Shown: positions 50,534 through 59,642 of the stretch, in pieces
How the letters are laid out: every line of letters begins with the position of its first letter
Numbering within the stretch: the stretch's first letter is position 1
From: Microbacterium sp. C5A9
Lineage (GTDB): Bacteria; Actinomycetota; Actinomycetes; Actinomycetales; Microbacteriaceae
Assembly (NCBI RefSeq): GCF_022627955.1
Contig: NZ_JABXGD010000001.1
Location: 372,001 to 436,000 of the forward strand
Length of the DNA: 64,000 nt
Direction: 5' to 3'
The notes under the pieces: generated by a model
Told to the model about the DNA's origin: nothing
The model's input: the letters and a program-made list of their open reading frames with translations, nothing else
Database searches by the model: none
Made by a program: the position numbers and the translations under genes

Positions 50534-52351
50534 GTGAGCAGCACTACCGACAGGTCCAGCGATCCGCTCCGGCCGTCAGACCATGTCGACGGCGAGGAGT
50601 CGATCACCCAGCCCCGCCTCGGAGTCGTGGGCTGGCTGCGCTGGGGATGGCGCCAGCTGACGTCGATGCGCACCGCGCTCATCCTGCTGCTCGTACTCGC
50701 GATCGCGGCGATCCCCGGGTCGATCTTCCCGCAGCGGATGGCCGACCCGAACGGCGTCACGCAGTGGGAGCGGGACAACCCCGATCTGTTCCCGGTGCTC
50801 GATTCGCTGAAGCTCTTCGACGTGTACCTGTCGCCGTGGTTCTCGGCGATCTACCTGCTGCTCTTCGCCTCGCTGGTGGGCTGCGTCATTCCGCGCATCA
50901 AGCATCACGCCAAGGCCCTCCGTGCCCGTCCGCCGCGCACACCCGTTCGACTCACCCGACTCGCCGACTATCGTGCGGTCGACCGTTCGTCTGCGGACCC
51001 CACGGCGGATGCCGCCGCGTCCATCGACATCGCCGCGAAGCAGCTCAAGGCACTCGGGTACCGCGTCGAGCGCTATGACTCCGGCCGCACCTTCTCGGCG
51101 TCGGCGGAGCGCGGGTACTGGCGCGAGACCGGCAACCTGCTCTTCCACCTCGCTCTGGTGGGTGTGCTGATCACGATCGGTGTCGGGGGCGGGTTCGCCT
51201 ACACGGGCCAGCGTGTGCTGGTCGAGGGGGAGACCTTCGCCAACACCCTGCTCGACTACGACTCGATGAACCGGGGGCGCTTCGTGGCCGACGACGCGCT
51301 CGCGCCCTACTCGATGCGCCTCGACACCTTCGACGTCACGTATCAGCCGTTCGGCGAGCCGGGATCGGGCCAGGCCGGCGACTTCTCGGCGAACGTCACG
51401 GTGCAGGAGAACGGCGAGGAGCGCACCGGCTCGGTCAAGGTCAACGAACCGCTCGCGGTGGCCGACGACGACGTGTTCCTGCTGGGCAACGGCTACGCGC
51501 CCACGATCACGGTGCGCGACCCCGACGGCGACGTCGTGTTCACGAACAGCACCCCGTTCCTCCCACAGGACAACAACATGACCTCTCTCGGGGTCATCAA
51601 GGTGCCCGACGGACTCGCGGAGCAGGTCGGTCTGGTCGGCTTCTTCTATCCGACGACCGGGGTTCTCGACACCGGAGCGTTCTTCTCGGCGTACGGCGAT
51701 CTCACCAACCCCACGTTGACGCTCGACGTCTACACGGGCGACCTCGGCATCAATGAGGGCGTGCCGCGCTCGGTGTACGTGCTCGACACCACAGGGATGA
51801 CCAAGGTGACCGGGCGTACGACCGACCTGGAATCGATCGAGCTCACGCCCGGGCAGACCGCTGATCTGCCGAACGGCCTCGGCACCGTGACGTTCGACGA
51901 CGAGTCGCCGGCCGGTGCCACCGACCTGTCGCAGTCCGTCAAGCGGTTCGCCTCGCTGCAGATCCACCGCGACGAGTCCGGCGTGTGGGTGCTCGGCTTC
52001 GCGCTGCTCGCGCTCGGCGGTCTCATGCTCGCGCTGTTCGTGCCTCGTCGACGCGTCTGGATCAAGGCGACATCGGCAGACGGCGCCGTCGCACTCGAGT
52101 ACGCAGGTCTCGCTCGCGGCGAGGACCCGACGCTCGCTGCCGCCGTCGACGATCTCGTCGCCGGCCACGCGCGCCTGCTCGACGCCGCCGGAGTCACGCA
52201 GGCCGTCGAGACCCCTGACGCCCCCGAGGCCGGACCGGAGCCAGCCGCAGAGGCAGAGCCGGCCGCAGACGCGGAGCCGGCCGCAGAGGCAGAGCCGGCC
52301 GCAGACGCAGAGACCGAGCGACCCGCATCCGACACCCCGAAAGTAGACTGA
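50534..52351 (+). CDS. resB: Cytochrome c biogenesis protein ResB
   Basis: A 605-residue ResB/Ccs1 family protein. It has an N-terminal soluble stretch, transmembrane helices near TALILLLVLAIAAIPGSIF, SAIYLLLFASLVGCVI and NLLFHLALVGVLITIG, a large extracytoplasmic domain and a final helix (VLGFALLALGGLMLALFVP). The GTG at 50534 follows GGAAGG. The tail ends in a low-complexity Ala/Glu/Asp/Pro repeat (from about 52230). With CcsB it forms the haem-ligation complex. Confidence 0.9.
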   Translation: MSSTTDRSSDPLRPSDHVDGEESITQPRLGVVGWLRWGWRQLTSMRTALILLLVLAIAAIPGSIFPQRMADPNGVTQWERDNPDLFPVLDSLKLFDVYLSPWFSAIYLLLFASLVGCVIPRIKHHAKALRARPPRTPVRLTRLADYRAVDRSSADPTADAAASIDIAAKQLKALGYRVERYDSGRTFSASAERGYWRETGNLLFHLALVGVLITIGVGGGFAYTGQRVLVEGETFANTLLDYDSMNRGRFVADDALAPYSMRLDTFDVTYQPFGEPGSGQAGDFSANVTVQENGEERTGSVKVNEPLAVADDDVFLLGNGYAPTITVRDPDGDVVFTNSTPFLPQDNNMTSLGVIKVPDGLAEQVGLVGFFYPTTGVLDTGAFFSAYGDLTNPTLTLDVYTGDLGINEGVPRSVYVLDTTGMTKVTGRTTDLESIELTPGQTADLPNGLGTVTFDDESPAGATDLSQSVKRFASLQIHRDESGVWVLGFALLALGGLMLALFVPRRRVWIKATSADGAVALEYAGLARGEDPTLAAAVDDLVAGHARLLDAAGVTQAVETPDAPEAGPEPAAEAEPAADAEPAAEAEPAADAETERPASDTPKVD

Positions 52352-52355
52352 CACC

Positions 52356-53345
52356 ATGTTCGACCTCGAAGTGATCTCGCCCGTCCTCCTCTGGACGGCG
52401 ATCGCGATCTACGCGGCGGCCTTCGTGGCCTACGCCTTCGACCTCGCTCGCCGTTCGCAGCTGTCCGCGGATGCTGCCGGTGTGCGCGAGTTCGAGCTGG
52501 TCGGCGCAGGGGCGCCCGCCCGCGGCGCCCGGAGCGGGAAGGGTGCCGCGACGGCATCCGGAACCGACGCCGCACCGCAGCGATTCGTGATGGCGCGCAT
52601 CGGGACCTCGCTCACGATCCTCGCCTTCCTCTTCCATCTCGGTGCGACGCTGACCCGCGGCTTCGCTGCCGGTCGTGTGCCGTGGGCCAACCTCTACGAG
52701 TTCGCGATGATGGGCACGCTGCTCATCGTCGCCGTCTTCCTCGTGGTGCTCACCCGCATCGACCTGCGCTTCCTCGGCACGTTCATCACCGGGCTCGTCG
52801 TCGTGCTGCTGGGGCTCGCGGCGACGAACTTCTACGTCGACGTCTCACCGCTGATGGACCCGCTGAAGAGCGTGTGGCTCGTGATCCACGTCTTCGTCGC
52901 CTCGCTCGGCACCGCGTTCTTCGCTCTGGCCTTCTCCCTCTCGGTGATCCAGCTCATGCAGTCCCGCCGCGAGCGTCTGATCTCGGAGGGCGCCGAGAAG
53001 ACCGGCCCCGGGTTCCTCCGCACGTTCCCCGGCTCCGACCGCCTCGAGAGCATGGCGTACCGGTTCACGATCATCGGCTTCATCCTGTGGACGTTCACGC
53101 TCATCGCGGGATCGATCTGGGCCTACTACGCGTGGAGCCGGTTCTGGGGCTTCGACGTCAAGGAGACCTGGACCTTCGTGATCTGGGTCCTCTACGCCGG
53201 GTACATCCACGCTCGTGCGACGCGCGGCTGGCGGGGAAACCCGTCGGCATGGCTGGCGATCGTCGGCTTCTCCGCCGTGATCTTCAACTTCACGATCGTG
53301 AACGTGTTCTTCAAGGGCCTGCACGCCTACTCCGGCCTCAGCTGA
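52356..53345 (+). CDS. ccsB: Cytochrome c biogenesis protein CcsB (ResC)
   Basis: A 329-residue membrane protein with about eight helices. It has the haem-handling WWD-type motif as WAYYAWSRFWGFDVKETW, conserved histidines at LFHLGATLTRG and VIHVFVAS, and the family end HARATRGWRGN. It exports and attaches haem with ResB, four bases upstream. Confidence 0.93.
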   Translation: MFDLEVISPVLLWTAIAIYAAAFVAYAFDLARRSQLSADAAGVREFELVGAGAPARGARSGKGAATASGTDAAPQRFVMARIGTSLTILAFLFHLGATLTRGFAAGRVPWANLYEFAMMGTLLIVAVFLVVLTRIDLRFLGTFITGLVVVLLGLAATNFYVDVSPLMDPLKSVWLVIHVFVASLGTAFFALAFSLSVIQLMQSRRERLISEGAEKTGPGFLRTFPGSDRLESMAYRFTIIGFILWTFTLIAGSIWAYYAWSRFWGFDVKETWTFVIWVLYAGYIHARATRGWRGNPSAWLAIVGFSAVIFNFTIVNVFFKGLHAYSGLS

Positions 53346-53366
53346 TCCGGCGAGACCGCCGCGGTG

Positions 53367-53954
53367 TCAGAGCGCGCCGAGCGGAATGATCTCGGCGTGC
53401 TCGACGCCGCCCTCGTACCAGACGAACTCGGCCTGGAAGATCCGCTCCGACGGTCGTGAGCCGAGCGATCGTCGCGACTTGTGCGCGAGCTCGGTCCAGA
53501 CCGCCGTGGTGAGCGTCTTCGCATAGATCAGCGAGAGGTGGAACGTCCATTCGGCGGTGGGGCGTTCGTCCAGGCGACGGAAGTCGGTGGCCTCGAGCGC
53601 GGTGCTCAGGCTCGAGTACGCCGACGTGAGCGAGGCGGTGCGTGCCAGGCGCACGATCACGACCTGCCACGGTGTCGGGAACGCATCGACGGCCTCGGCC
53701 ATGACGTCGATGGGGCGCTGGCCGGCAGCCCATTCGCGCAGCACGGCGAGCAGCTGCTCACGCCTCTCCGGCTCGGCGAAACCGCGCAGGGTGACATGAC
53801 CCGTGTGGGGGTGCGGCACGTCCGCGCGCCCCAGCGCCGCCGCCTGCTCCGAGCGGTAAACATCGGCGACCGCCGTGGTCGGACGCAGCACGAGGTACTG
53901 CTGCCCCTCGAGTGAGGCGAGCTGGGCAGGAGTGTCCATGAAGGGTCGACGCAT
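53367..53954 (-). CDS. 2H phosphoesterase / 2'-5' RNA ligase-like protein
   Basis: A 195-residue protein with the two HxT/S motifs of the 2H superfamily: HTGHVTLRG near residue 50 and TFHLSLIYAK near residue 137. Relatives act on cyclic phosphates of RNA or nucleotides. ATG 53954 has an AAGG site; ATG 53939 is possible. It is convergent with ccsB. Confidence 0.7.
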   Translation of the reverse strand: MRRPFMDTPAQLASLEGQQYLVLRPTTAVADVYRSEQAAALGRADVPHPHTGHVTLRGFAEPERREQLLAVLREWAAGQRPIDVMAEAVDAFPTPWQVVIVRLARTASLTSAYSSLSTALEATDFRRLDERPTAEWTFHLSLIYAKTLTTAVWTELAHKSRRSLGSRPSERIFQAEFVWYEGGVEHAEIIPLGAL

Positions 53955-54028
53955 GTCTCGACCTTATGTCCCTGCCGAGGCGGCGCGCCGGTATGCCGGT
54001 CCCGCGATAGCGGCGCGCCGACTTTCGC

Positions 54029-54117
54029 CGGGCACGGATTCGGACCGGAACAGGAGAAACGCCGCACATCGGGGGTGAGGTGCGGCGTTTCTCGCCGGGA
54101 GTCCGAATCCGTGCCCG
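54029..54117. repeat. Nested long inverted repeat (terminator/cruciform)
   Basis: A 17-bp outer stem (54029-54045 with 54101-54117) encloses a separate 14-bp inner stem (54054-54067 with 54080-54093) and 12-base loop. It lies between two genes, just past the 3' end of the leftward YhgE/Pip gene, so the inner hairpin is a plausible terminator. The outer dyad is longer than termination needs. Confidence 0.7.
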
Positions 54118-54128
54118 GGCAGACAGGG

Positions 54129-56093
54129 TCAGGCGGTCGCGAGCGCCGCCTTGGCGGAGGTCGTGCGCCGGAGAGCCACGGCCACCGTGGTCGCGACGAG
54201 CGCGAGCACGCCCCACACGACGAGGCCTGCGGCGGCCGCCCCATCGGGTGCGATCAGCCCGGCGAACGCGGGCGACGTCGGCAGCGCCGCCCCGAGGTCG
54301 GCGAGCCACCCCGGCACGGTCGAGATGAGTCCCGTCGCGACGGCCAGCACACCCACGAGAGCGCTGATCCAGCGGCCGATTCCGCCGAACACCGCGACGA
54401 GCGCCTGGTTCACGGCCGCGAACGCGATCCCCGCGAGGACGGCTGTCCCGGCGAACACCCACCACGCACCCGCGTCGTACTTCGCCACGAACTGCACGAT
54501 CAGCGAGACCAGCAGGCCCTGCGCGGCGCCGATCACGGCGGCCGGCACGAACGCGCGGAGCGCGAGTCCCGCAGAGGAGCGCCGCGAGGTCAGGGCGCGG
54601 GCCGTGTGCGCGCGCATCACCAGGAACGAGGCGAGAGCGCCGAACCACAGCACGACTGCGGTGAGGAGCGGAATGGCCGTCGGTCCGAAGATCGTCGTGC
54701 CGTCGGCTCCCTCGGACGCCACCGGATCGGCGATCACCGAGGCGAGCGAGGTCGACTCCGAGTCGCTGAACGAGGGGAGCGACTCGGATGCGGTGCTCAG
54801 CCCGTCTGCGAGGTCGCTCGTCCCCGTCGCCAGGGTGTCGAGACCCGTCACGAGCTCGGTCGCACCGGTCGCCAGGTCGGTCGCTCCGCCCGAGAGCTGC
54901 CCGGCGCCGGAGGCGAGTGCGCGCGCACCCGATGCTGAGGCGACGAGGCCGTCGGTGGCGAGCTGGTTCAGCCCGTCGGCGAGCGTCGTCGCGCCCGCGC
55001 CGGCGTCGCCCAGCTGGGTGGAGAGCGTGCTGAACGCGCCGGGCAGGCCGGCGACGTTCGGGGCGACGTTCGTCAGGTAGCCCGACGCCGTGCCCGCCGA
55101 GGTCGCGGCCGTGACGGCGTCTCCTGCGGCGGCCGCGAGCTGTGCGCAGAGCTCGCCGGAGGTGGTCGGGTCGCACGTCGCGGCGAGGCCGCCGAGTGTC
55201 TGCGCGAGCGCCGCGGTCTGCGAGGCGGCGTCGGTCGCCGCGCCGGTGCCGGTCTGGATCGCGCCCACGAGCTGCGTCATCCCGTCGGCGTTCTTCTGCA
55301 GCTCGGCGGCTCCTGTCGTGAGGCCCAGGCCGATCTGCGATGCGCCGGCCGCGGCCTCGCGGGTCTTCGACGTGAGCGTGTCGAGCCCGTCGGCGAGCGA
55401 CGAGGCGCCGGTGCCCAGTTCGGATGCCCCCGAGGCGAGCTGCGTGGCGCCGTCGGGGATCGCCGCAGCGCCGGTGGCCGCATCCCTGGCCCCGGTCGCG
55501 AGCTGCGCCGCGCCGTCTGCGGCCTCGCCGATCTGATCGCCGATGGTCGTGAAGCCGACCAGGATGTTCTCGGTCGTGGCCTCGGAGAGCATCGTCCCGA
55601 GACTCGAGGCGGCGACGTTCGCGATCTGGCTCGTGATGAGGTCGTCGGCGACGAGTCCGTCATCCGGGGTGGTGATCTGGATGGTCGCCTGCTCGGCGTC
55701 GCCGCCGCCGTCGGAGATCGCCTGGCCCGCCGAGGTCGCCGCCGCGGAGAAGTCCTCGGGGATCGTGATGACCGCCTGATAGGAGCCGTCGGCCAGACCG
55801 TCCTTCGCGTCGTCCTCGTTCGAGATCACCCAGGTGAGGTTCGAGTCGAGCTCATCCGACCCCTCGACGAGGCCGGAGGCGAGCTGACGTCCCAGCGGGG
55901 TGAGCTGCCCGTCGATCTCGACGGGCTCGTCGAGGTTCACGATCGCGGCCGTCATCGAGTCGAGGCGCTCGGCGGGATTCTGCAACGCGGCGACGAGGAT
56001 GCCGCCGACGGCTGCAGGCAGCAGCAGGATGCCGAGGATCGTCAGCCACGTGATCGGCTTGCGCGAGCGGGCGCGCTCGATGGGGAGGGTCAT
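54129..56093 (-). CDS. YhgE/Pip-family membrane protein
   Basis: A 654-residue protein. It has one N-terminal helix (WLTILGILLLPAAVGGILVAA), a long extracytoplasmic region, and about five C-terminal helices of ABC-2 type. The extracytoplasmic part contains many GAxxLAxG heptad-like repeats (for example QLASGASELGTGASSLADG), as in phage-infection protein Pip and YhgE. It follows the MMPL gene with a four-base overlap, so the pair probably forms one export or envelope system. Confidence 0.85.
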   Translation of the reverse strand: MTLPIERARSRKPITWLTILGILLLPAAVGGILVAALQNPAERLDSMTAAIVNLDEPVEIDGQLTPLGRQLASGLVEGSDELDSNLTWVISNEDDAKDGLADGSYQAVITIPEDFSAAATSAGQAISDGGGDAEQATIQITTPDDGLVADDLITSQIANVAASSLGTMLSEATTENILVGFTTIGDQIGEAADGAAQLATGARDAATGAAAIPDGATQLASGASELGTGASSLADGLDTLTSKTREAAAGASQIGLGLTTGAAELQKNADGMTQLVGAIQTGTGAATDAASQTAALAQTLGGLAATCDPTTSGELCAQLAAAAGDAVTAATSAGTASGYLTNVAPNVAGLPGAFSTLSTQLGDAGAGATTLADGLNQLATDGLVASASGARALASGAGQLSGGATDLATGATELVTGLDTLATGTSDLADGLSTASESLPSFSDSESTSLASVIADPVASEGADGTTIFGPTAIPLLTAVVLWFGALASFLVMRAHTARALTSRRSSAGLALRAFVPAAVIGAAQGLLVSLIVQFVAKYDAGAWWVFAGTAVLAGIAFAAVNQALVAVFGGIGRWISALVGVLAVATGLISTVPGWLADLGAALPTSPAFAGLIAPDGAAAAGLVVWGVLALVATTVAVALRRTTSAKAALATA

Positions 56094-58891
56094 GCTGTCA
56101 CCTCGGTCGATTCGGAGGATTCGTCTGCGCCGTGAGCGGCAGAGGAGCGGGGGTCGCGCTGCGGTGCGGGGTCGTCGACGTCGATCACCTCGACGGCGGC
56201 GCGACCCGCGTCGGCGAGCAGTTCGAGCGCGACCTCGGGAGCGAGCGCGGTCAGCAGGACGGCGGTCGTCGGTCGTGCGTCGCGCAAGCGTGCGGCGACC
56301 TGATCGCGATCGGACCGGGAGAGCCGGTCGACGCCGTCGATCACCACCAGAGCGGGCTTGCCTCGCAGCGCCTCGGCGAGAGCAGCCGACAGGTTTCCGG
56401 CATCCGCGGCCATCACCGCGCCGACATGTGCACGCACCCAGGCCGCGCGGCCGGGCAGCAGGTGACCGGCGACCCGCAGGCGCCCGTCTTCGGGGGCCAC
56501 ACGCCCCGCGATCGTCAGCGACAGAGCCCGCAGCGCACCGCCGGAGGACCCGGTGAGAACAGCCGCCGACCCCGACCCGACGCGCAGACGGAGTCGCTCG
56601 ATGCCGGCGTCGGCGAGAGACAGGTCATCCGCGGCGATCACGGAGTCGTCTCCCGGCCACTCGGCGAGGTGGCGCTCCCGCTCCACAGCCTCGCCCTCGA
56701 TGTCGACACGGGGGAGGACCCGCTCGAGCCACGCCGGGATCTCCCAGGCGCGCTCTCCGAGGATCGCCATGAGTGCGGGGATCAGTGTCATCCGCACCAG
56801 GAACGCGTCGATCGCGATTCCGGCGGCGAGGCCGAGCGCGATGGGCTTCAGCGACGAGTCGCCCTCGGGCACGAACGCCACGAACACCGCGAACATGATG
56901 AGTCCGGCCGCCGTGACGACCTTCGCCGAACCGGTGAAGCCGCTGCGCACCGCACGCAGGGCGGCTGCGCGACGGGTGGCGCGATCCGGGCTCTTCCCGT
57001 CGGGATCGTGCACGAAGTCCTCGCGCATCCGAGACACCAGGAAGACCTGATAGTCCATCGCGAGTCCGAACAGCACGCCCATGAGGATGATCGGCATGAA
57101 GCTGATGATGGGGCCGACCTTCGCGACGTGCAGGGCGTCGGCGAACCAGCCCCACTCGAACACCGCACCGACGATGCCGAACCCGGCGACGATCGAGAGC
57201 AGGTACCCGGCGGCCGCGGTGATCGGCACCCACAGCGAGCGGAACACGATGGTCAGGAGGATCAGCGAGAGGCCGATCACGAACACGCCGAACGGCAGCA
57301 GCGCATTGCCCAGCTGGTCGGAGATGTCGATGCCGACGGCGGTGAACCCGGTGACCTTCAGATCGATGCCGAACTCGTCGAGCCACTCGTCGTGGTGCAA
57401 CCGCAGCTCACGCACAAGGTCGGCGGTCGCGGGGTCGTCGGGTGCGGTCTCGGGGATGATCTGCACGATCCCCGTGTCTGCGGTCTCGTTGGGTGTGGCG
57501 AGCGCCACCTCCTTGACACCGTCGATCTTCGCGACCTCGTCGCCGAGGTCCTCCATCAGCGTCAGCGGATCGGTCGAGGTGACGATCGTGCCGGTCAGGA
57601 TCAGCGGTCCGTTGAATCCGGCGCCGAACTCCTCGGCGACCAGGTCGTAGCTCTGTCGAGCCTCGTTGTCCTTCGGCAGCACGCCCGCATTCGGCAGTGC
57701 GAGATTGAGGCTCAGCGCCGGGATGGCCACGATGCCGAGACCCAGGACCACGGCCAGCGAGACGAGGATCGGACGCGTGGTCACTCCCGTCACCCAGCGG
57801 TCGCTGAAGCGGCGACGCGGAGCGGGTGCGGGCGCGCCCTCCTTCGCCTTCCGCGGCCTGCGCGGGCGGCCCGCGACGCGTCCCTTCATGAAGCCGAGCA
57901 GCGCGGGGGTGAGGGTCACCGCGATGGCGACCGCGACCGCGACGGCGGCGGATGCCGCGATGCCCATGGTCGTGAGGAACGGGATCCCCGCGAAACCGAG
58001 TCCGATGAGTGCGATCAGCACGGTGACGCCGGCGAACACCACGGCGGATCCGGCCGTGCCGACGGCGCGAGCGGTGGACTCCTCGGGGTCGACCCCCTCG
58101 CGGACCTGATCCTGGTGTCTGGCCATGATGAACAGCGCGTAGTCGATGCCGACCGCGAGCCCGAGCATGAGGGCGAGGAGGGGAGTGGTCGACGAGACGG
58201 TGGCGAAGGCCGTGGCCGCGAAGATGCCGGCCATCGAGATGCCGACGCCGAGCACGGCGGTGAGCAGGGGCAGGCCCGCGACGACGAACGATCGGAAGGT
58301 CACGATCAGCACGAGCAGCGCGATCAGGAGTCCGACGGCCTCGGTCAGGGTCACACCGGGGATCGAGGTGGCGAACAGCTCGCCGCCGAGCGAGGTCTGC
58401 GACCCCGGGGGAAGCTCGGCGGCGAGGTCGGCGACGACGGTCCGCAGCTCGTCCTGGGTCTCGTCCGAGACATCGGTCGACTGCCCGTCGAACTGCAGAC
58501 GGATGATGCCCGCGGTCTCGTCGTCGGTGATCATGCCGCTGACCATCTCGTCGTACGGAGAGGTCGCGGACAGCACGGAGTCGTCGAGGTCGGCGAGCTT
58601 CTCGACGGTCTCCTCGATGTCATCCCGATACGTGTCGTCGGTGATCGAGTCGCCGTCGGCCGCGACGACGATGATCTGCGCGCTGGTGCCGCTGACCGCG
58701 GGGAACGAGCGGTTGAGCTGCTCGAGACCCGCCTGCGACTCGGTGCCCGGAATCGAGAAGGAGTTGTCGGTGCCCGCTCCCAGCACGAGGGCTCCGGCGC
58801 CGGCGATGCCGAGTGCGAGCAGCCAGGAGACGAGGACGCGCCACGGATGCCGGTAGGACCAGCGGCCGAGCGAGGACAGGAGTGTGGACAC
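56090..58891 (-). CDS. MMPL/RND-family exporter with degenerate ATPase-like tail
   Basis: A 933-residue protein with two MMPL membrane halves of six helices and large external loops (GLAVGIDYALFIMARHQD and GVLFGLAMDYQVFLVSRMRED are the paired helix-4 motifs). The GTG at 58891 follows GAGGAG; the longer frame to 59143 is not supported. After the last helix, residues 741-905 resemble an ABC ATPase: VLTGSSGGALRALSLTIAG sits where Walker A should be, but the Lys is absent, and PALVVIDGVDRL mimics Walker B. Probably exports lipids or drugs by proton motive force. Confidence 0.85.
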   Translation of the reverse strand: MSTLLSSLGRWSYRHPWRVLVSWLLALGIAGAGALVLGAGTDNSFSIPGTESQAGLEQLNRSFPAVSGTSAQIIVVAADGDSITDDTYRDDIEETVEKLADLDDSVLSATSPYDEMVSGMITDDETAGIIRLQFDGQSTDVSDETQDELRTVVADLAAELPPGSQTSLGGELFATSIPGVTLTEAVGLLIALLVLIVTFRSFVVAGLPLLTAVLGVGISMAGIFAATAFATVSSTTPLLALMLGLAVGIDYALFIMARHQDQVREGVDPEESTARAVGTAGSAVVFAGVTVLIALIGLGFAGIPFLTTMGIAASAAVAVAVAIAVTLTPALLGFMKGRVAGRPRRPRKAKEGAPAPAPRRRFSDRWVTGVTTRPILVSLAVVLGLGIVAIPALSLNLALPNAGVLPKDNEARQSYDLVAEEFGAGFNGPLILTGTIVTSTDPLTLMEDLGDEVAKIDGVKEVALATPNETADTGIVQIIPETAPDDPATADLVRELRLHHDEWLDEFGIDLKVTGFTAVGIDISDQLGNALLPFGVFVIGLSLILLTIVFRSLWVPITAAAGYLLSIVAGFGIVGAVFEWGWFADALHVAKVGPIISFMPIILMGVLFGLAMDYQVFLVSRMREDFVHDPDGKSPDRATRRAAALRAVRSGFTGSAKVVTAAGLIMFAVFVAFVPEGDSSLKPIALGLAAGIAIDAFLVRMTLIPALMAILGERAWEIPAWLERVLPRVDIEGEAVERERHLAEWPGDDSVIAADDLSLADAGIERLRLRVGSGSAAVLTGSSGGALRALSLTIAGRVAPEDGRLRVAGHLLPGRAAWVRAHVGAVMAADAGNLSAALAEALRGKPALVVIDGVDRLSRSDRDQVAARLRDARPTTAVLLTALAPEVALELLADAGRAAVEVIDVDDPAPQRDPRSSAAHGADESSESTEVTA

Positions 58892-58916
58892 GAGTCTCCT
58901 CAGGGAATACGGGCCG

Positions 58917-58949
58917 GATACACAGGTGTATCCGATACATAGATGTATC
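58917..58949. promoter_or_regulatory. Tandem 16-bp TetR-type operators
   Basis: GATACACAGGTGTATC (58917-58932, perfect arms around AG) and GATACATAGATGTATC (58934-58949) stand one base apart in the divergent gap between the MMPL exporter and the TetR gene. They are the probable sites by which TetR represses both directions. Confidence 0.8.
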
Positions 58950-59012
58950 GTAAGGTGATCCGAGCCCCGGAGTCTGTGTGCGGGGTGTGAGAATGAGAGG
59001 CAGGAGGACTCG

Positions 59013-59636
59013 ATGACGACATCCGCCACCCGAAGCCGCGAGAACACCCGAGCCAGGCTGCTCGAGGCCGCAGCGCAGGTCTTCGCCGAGGTGGGCCTCG
59101 AGGGCGCCTCCGTCGAAGCGGTCTGCGAGCGTGCGGGCTTCACGCGCGGCGCCTTCTACTCGAACTTCGACTCGAAGGACGAGCTGTTCCTGATGCTCGC
59201 CGGCAGCGTCGCCGAGCAGCGTGTGGGAGCCGTGCGCGATCGCGTCGAGGAGATCGCCGCAGAGGGCGGCCTCACCGCCGGATGCGATCCGGTCGAGCTG
59301 GTGCAGCAGATCATGGATGCCGGAGGCGACGACCGCCTCGGGGTGATGCTCATGAGCGAGATCCGCATCCGGGCCCTGCGTGACGAGCAGTTCGGCGCGG
59401 CCTACCTCGTGCAGGAGCGCGAGATGGTGTCGAGCATCGCGACGATCATCACCGACATCGTGTCGGTGAGCTCCCTCGAGCTCAAGGTGCCCGCCGAAGA
59501 GGCGGCACGCATGCTCATGATCGTCTGGGAGGGCATGACGGTTCGGGGTGCCATGGCCGGACAGGATTCGGAGCAGCTGCGCCATTCGGGCAGCGAGGAG
59601 CTGGGAAGGCTCGTGCAGCTGCTGCTCGCCGAGTGA
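59013..59636 (+). CDS. TetR-family regulator of the MMPL operon
   Basis: A 207-residue repressor. The HTH region (about residues 10-57) contains LLEAAAQVFAEVGLEGASVE and GFTRGAFYSNFDSKDELF, and the ligand domain follows. Divergence from the MMPL/YhgE operon with twin operators between them points to local control of export. Confidence 0.9.
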   Translation: MTTSATRSRENTRARLLEAAAQVFAEVGLEGASVEAVCERAGFTRGAFYSNFDSKDELFLMLAGSVAEQRVGAVRDRVEEIAAEGGLTAGCDPVELVQQIMDAGGDDRLGVMLMSEIRIRALRDEQFGAAYLVQEREMVSSIATIITDIVSVSSLELKVPAEEAARMLMIVWEGMTVRGAMAGQDSEQLRHSGSEELGRLVQLLLAE

Positions 59637-59642
59637 TGTCGG

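Noticed and set aside
50576..52357. A 593-residue minus-strand open frame opposite resB.
   Set aside because: It is an antisense shadow rich in Arg and Val; resB is clearly the coding strand by domain content and operon context.
56132..58942. A 936-residue plus-strand open frame opposite the MMPL gene.
   Set aside because: Its composition is extremely rich in Arg, Gly, Glu and His, and it mirrors the MMPL codons; this is a typical high-GC antisense shadow.
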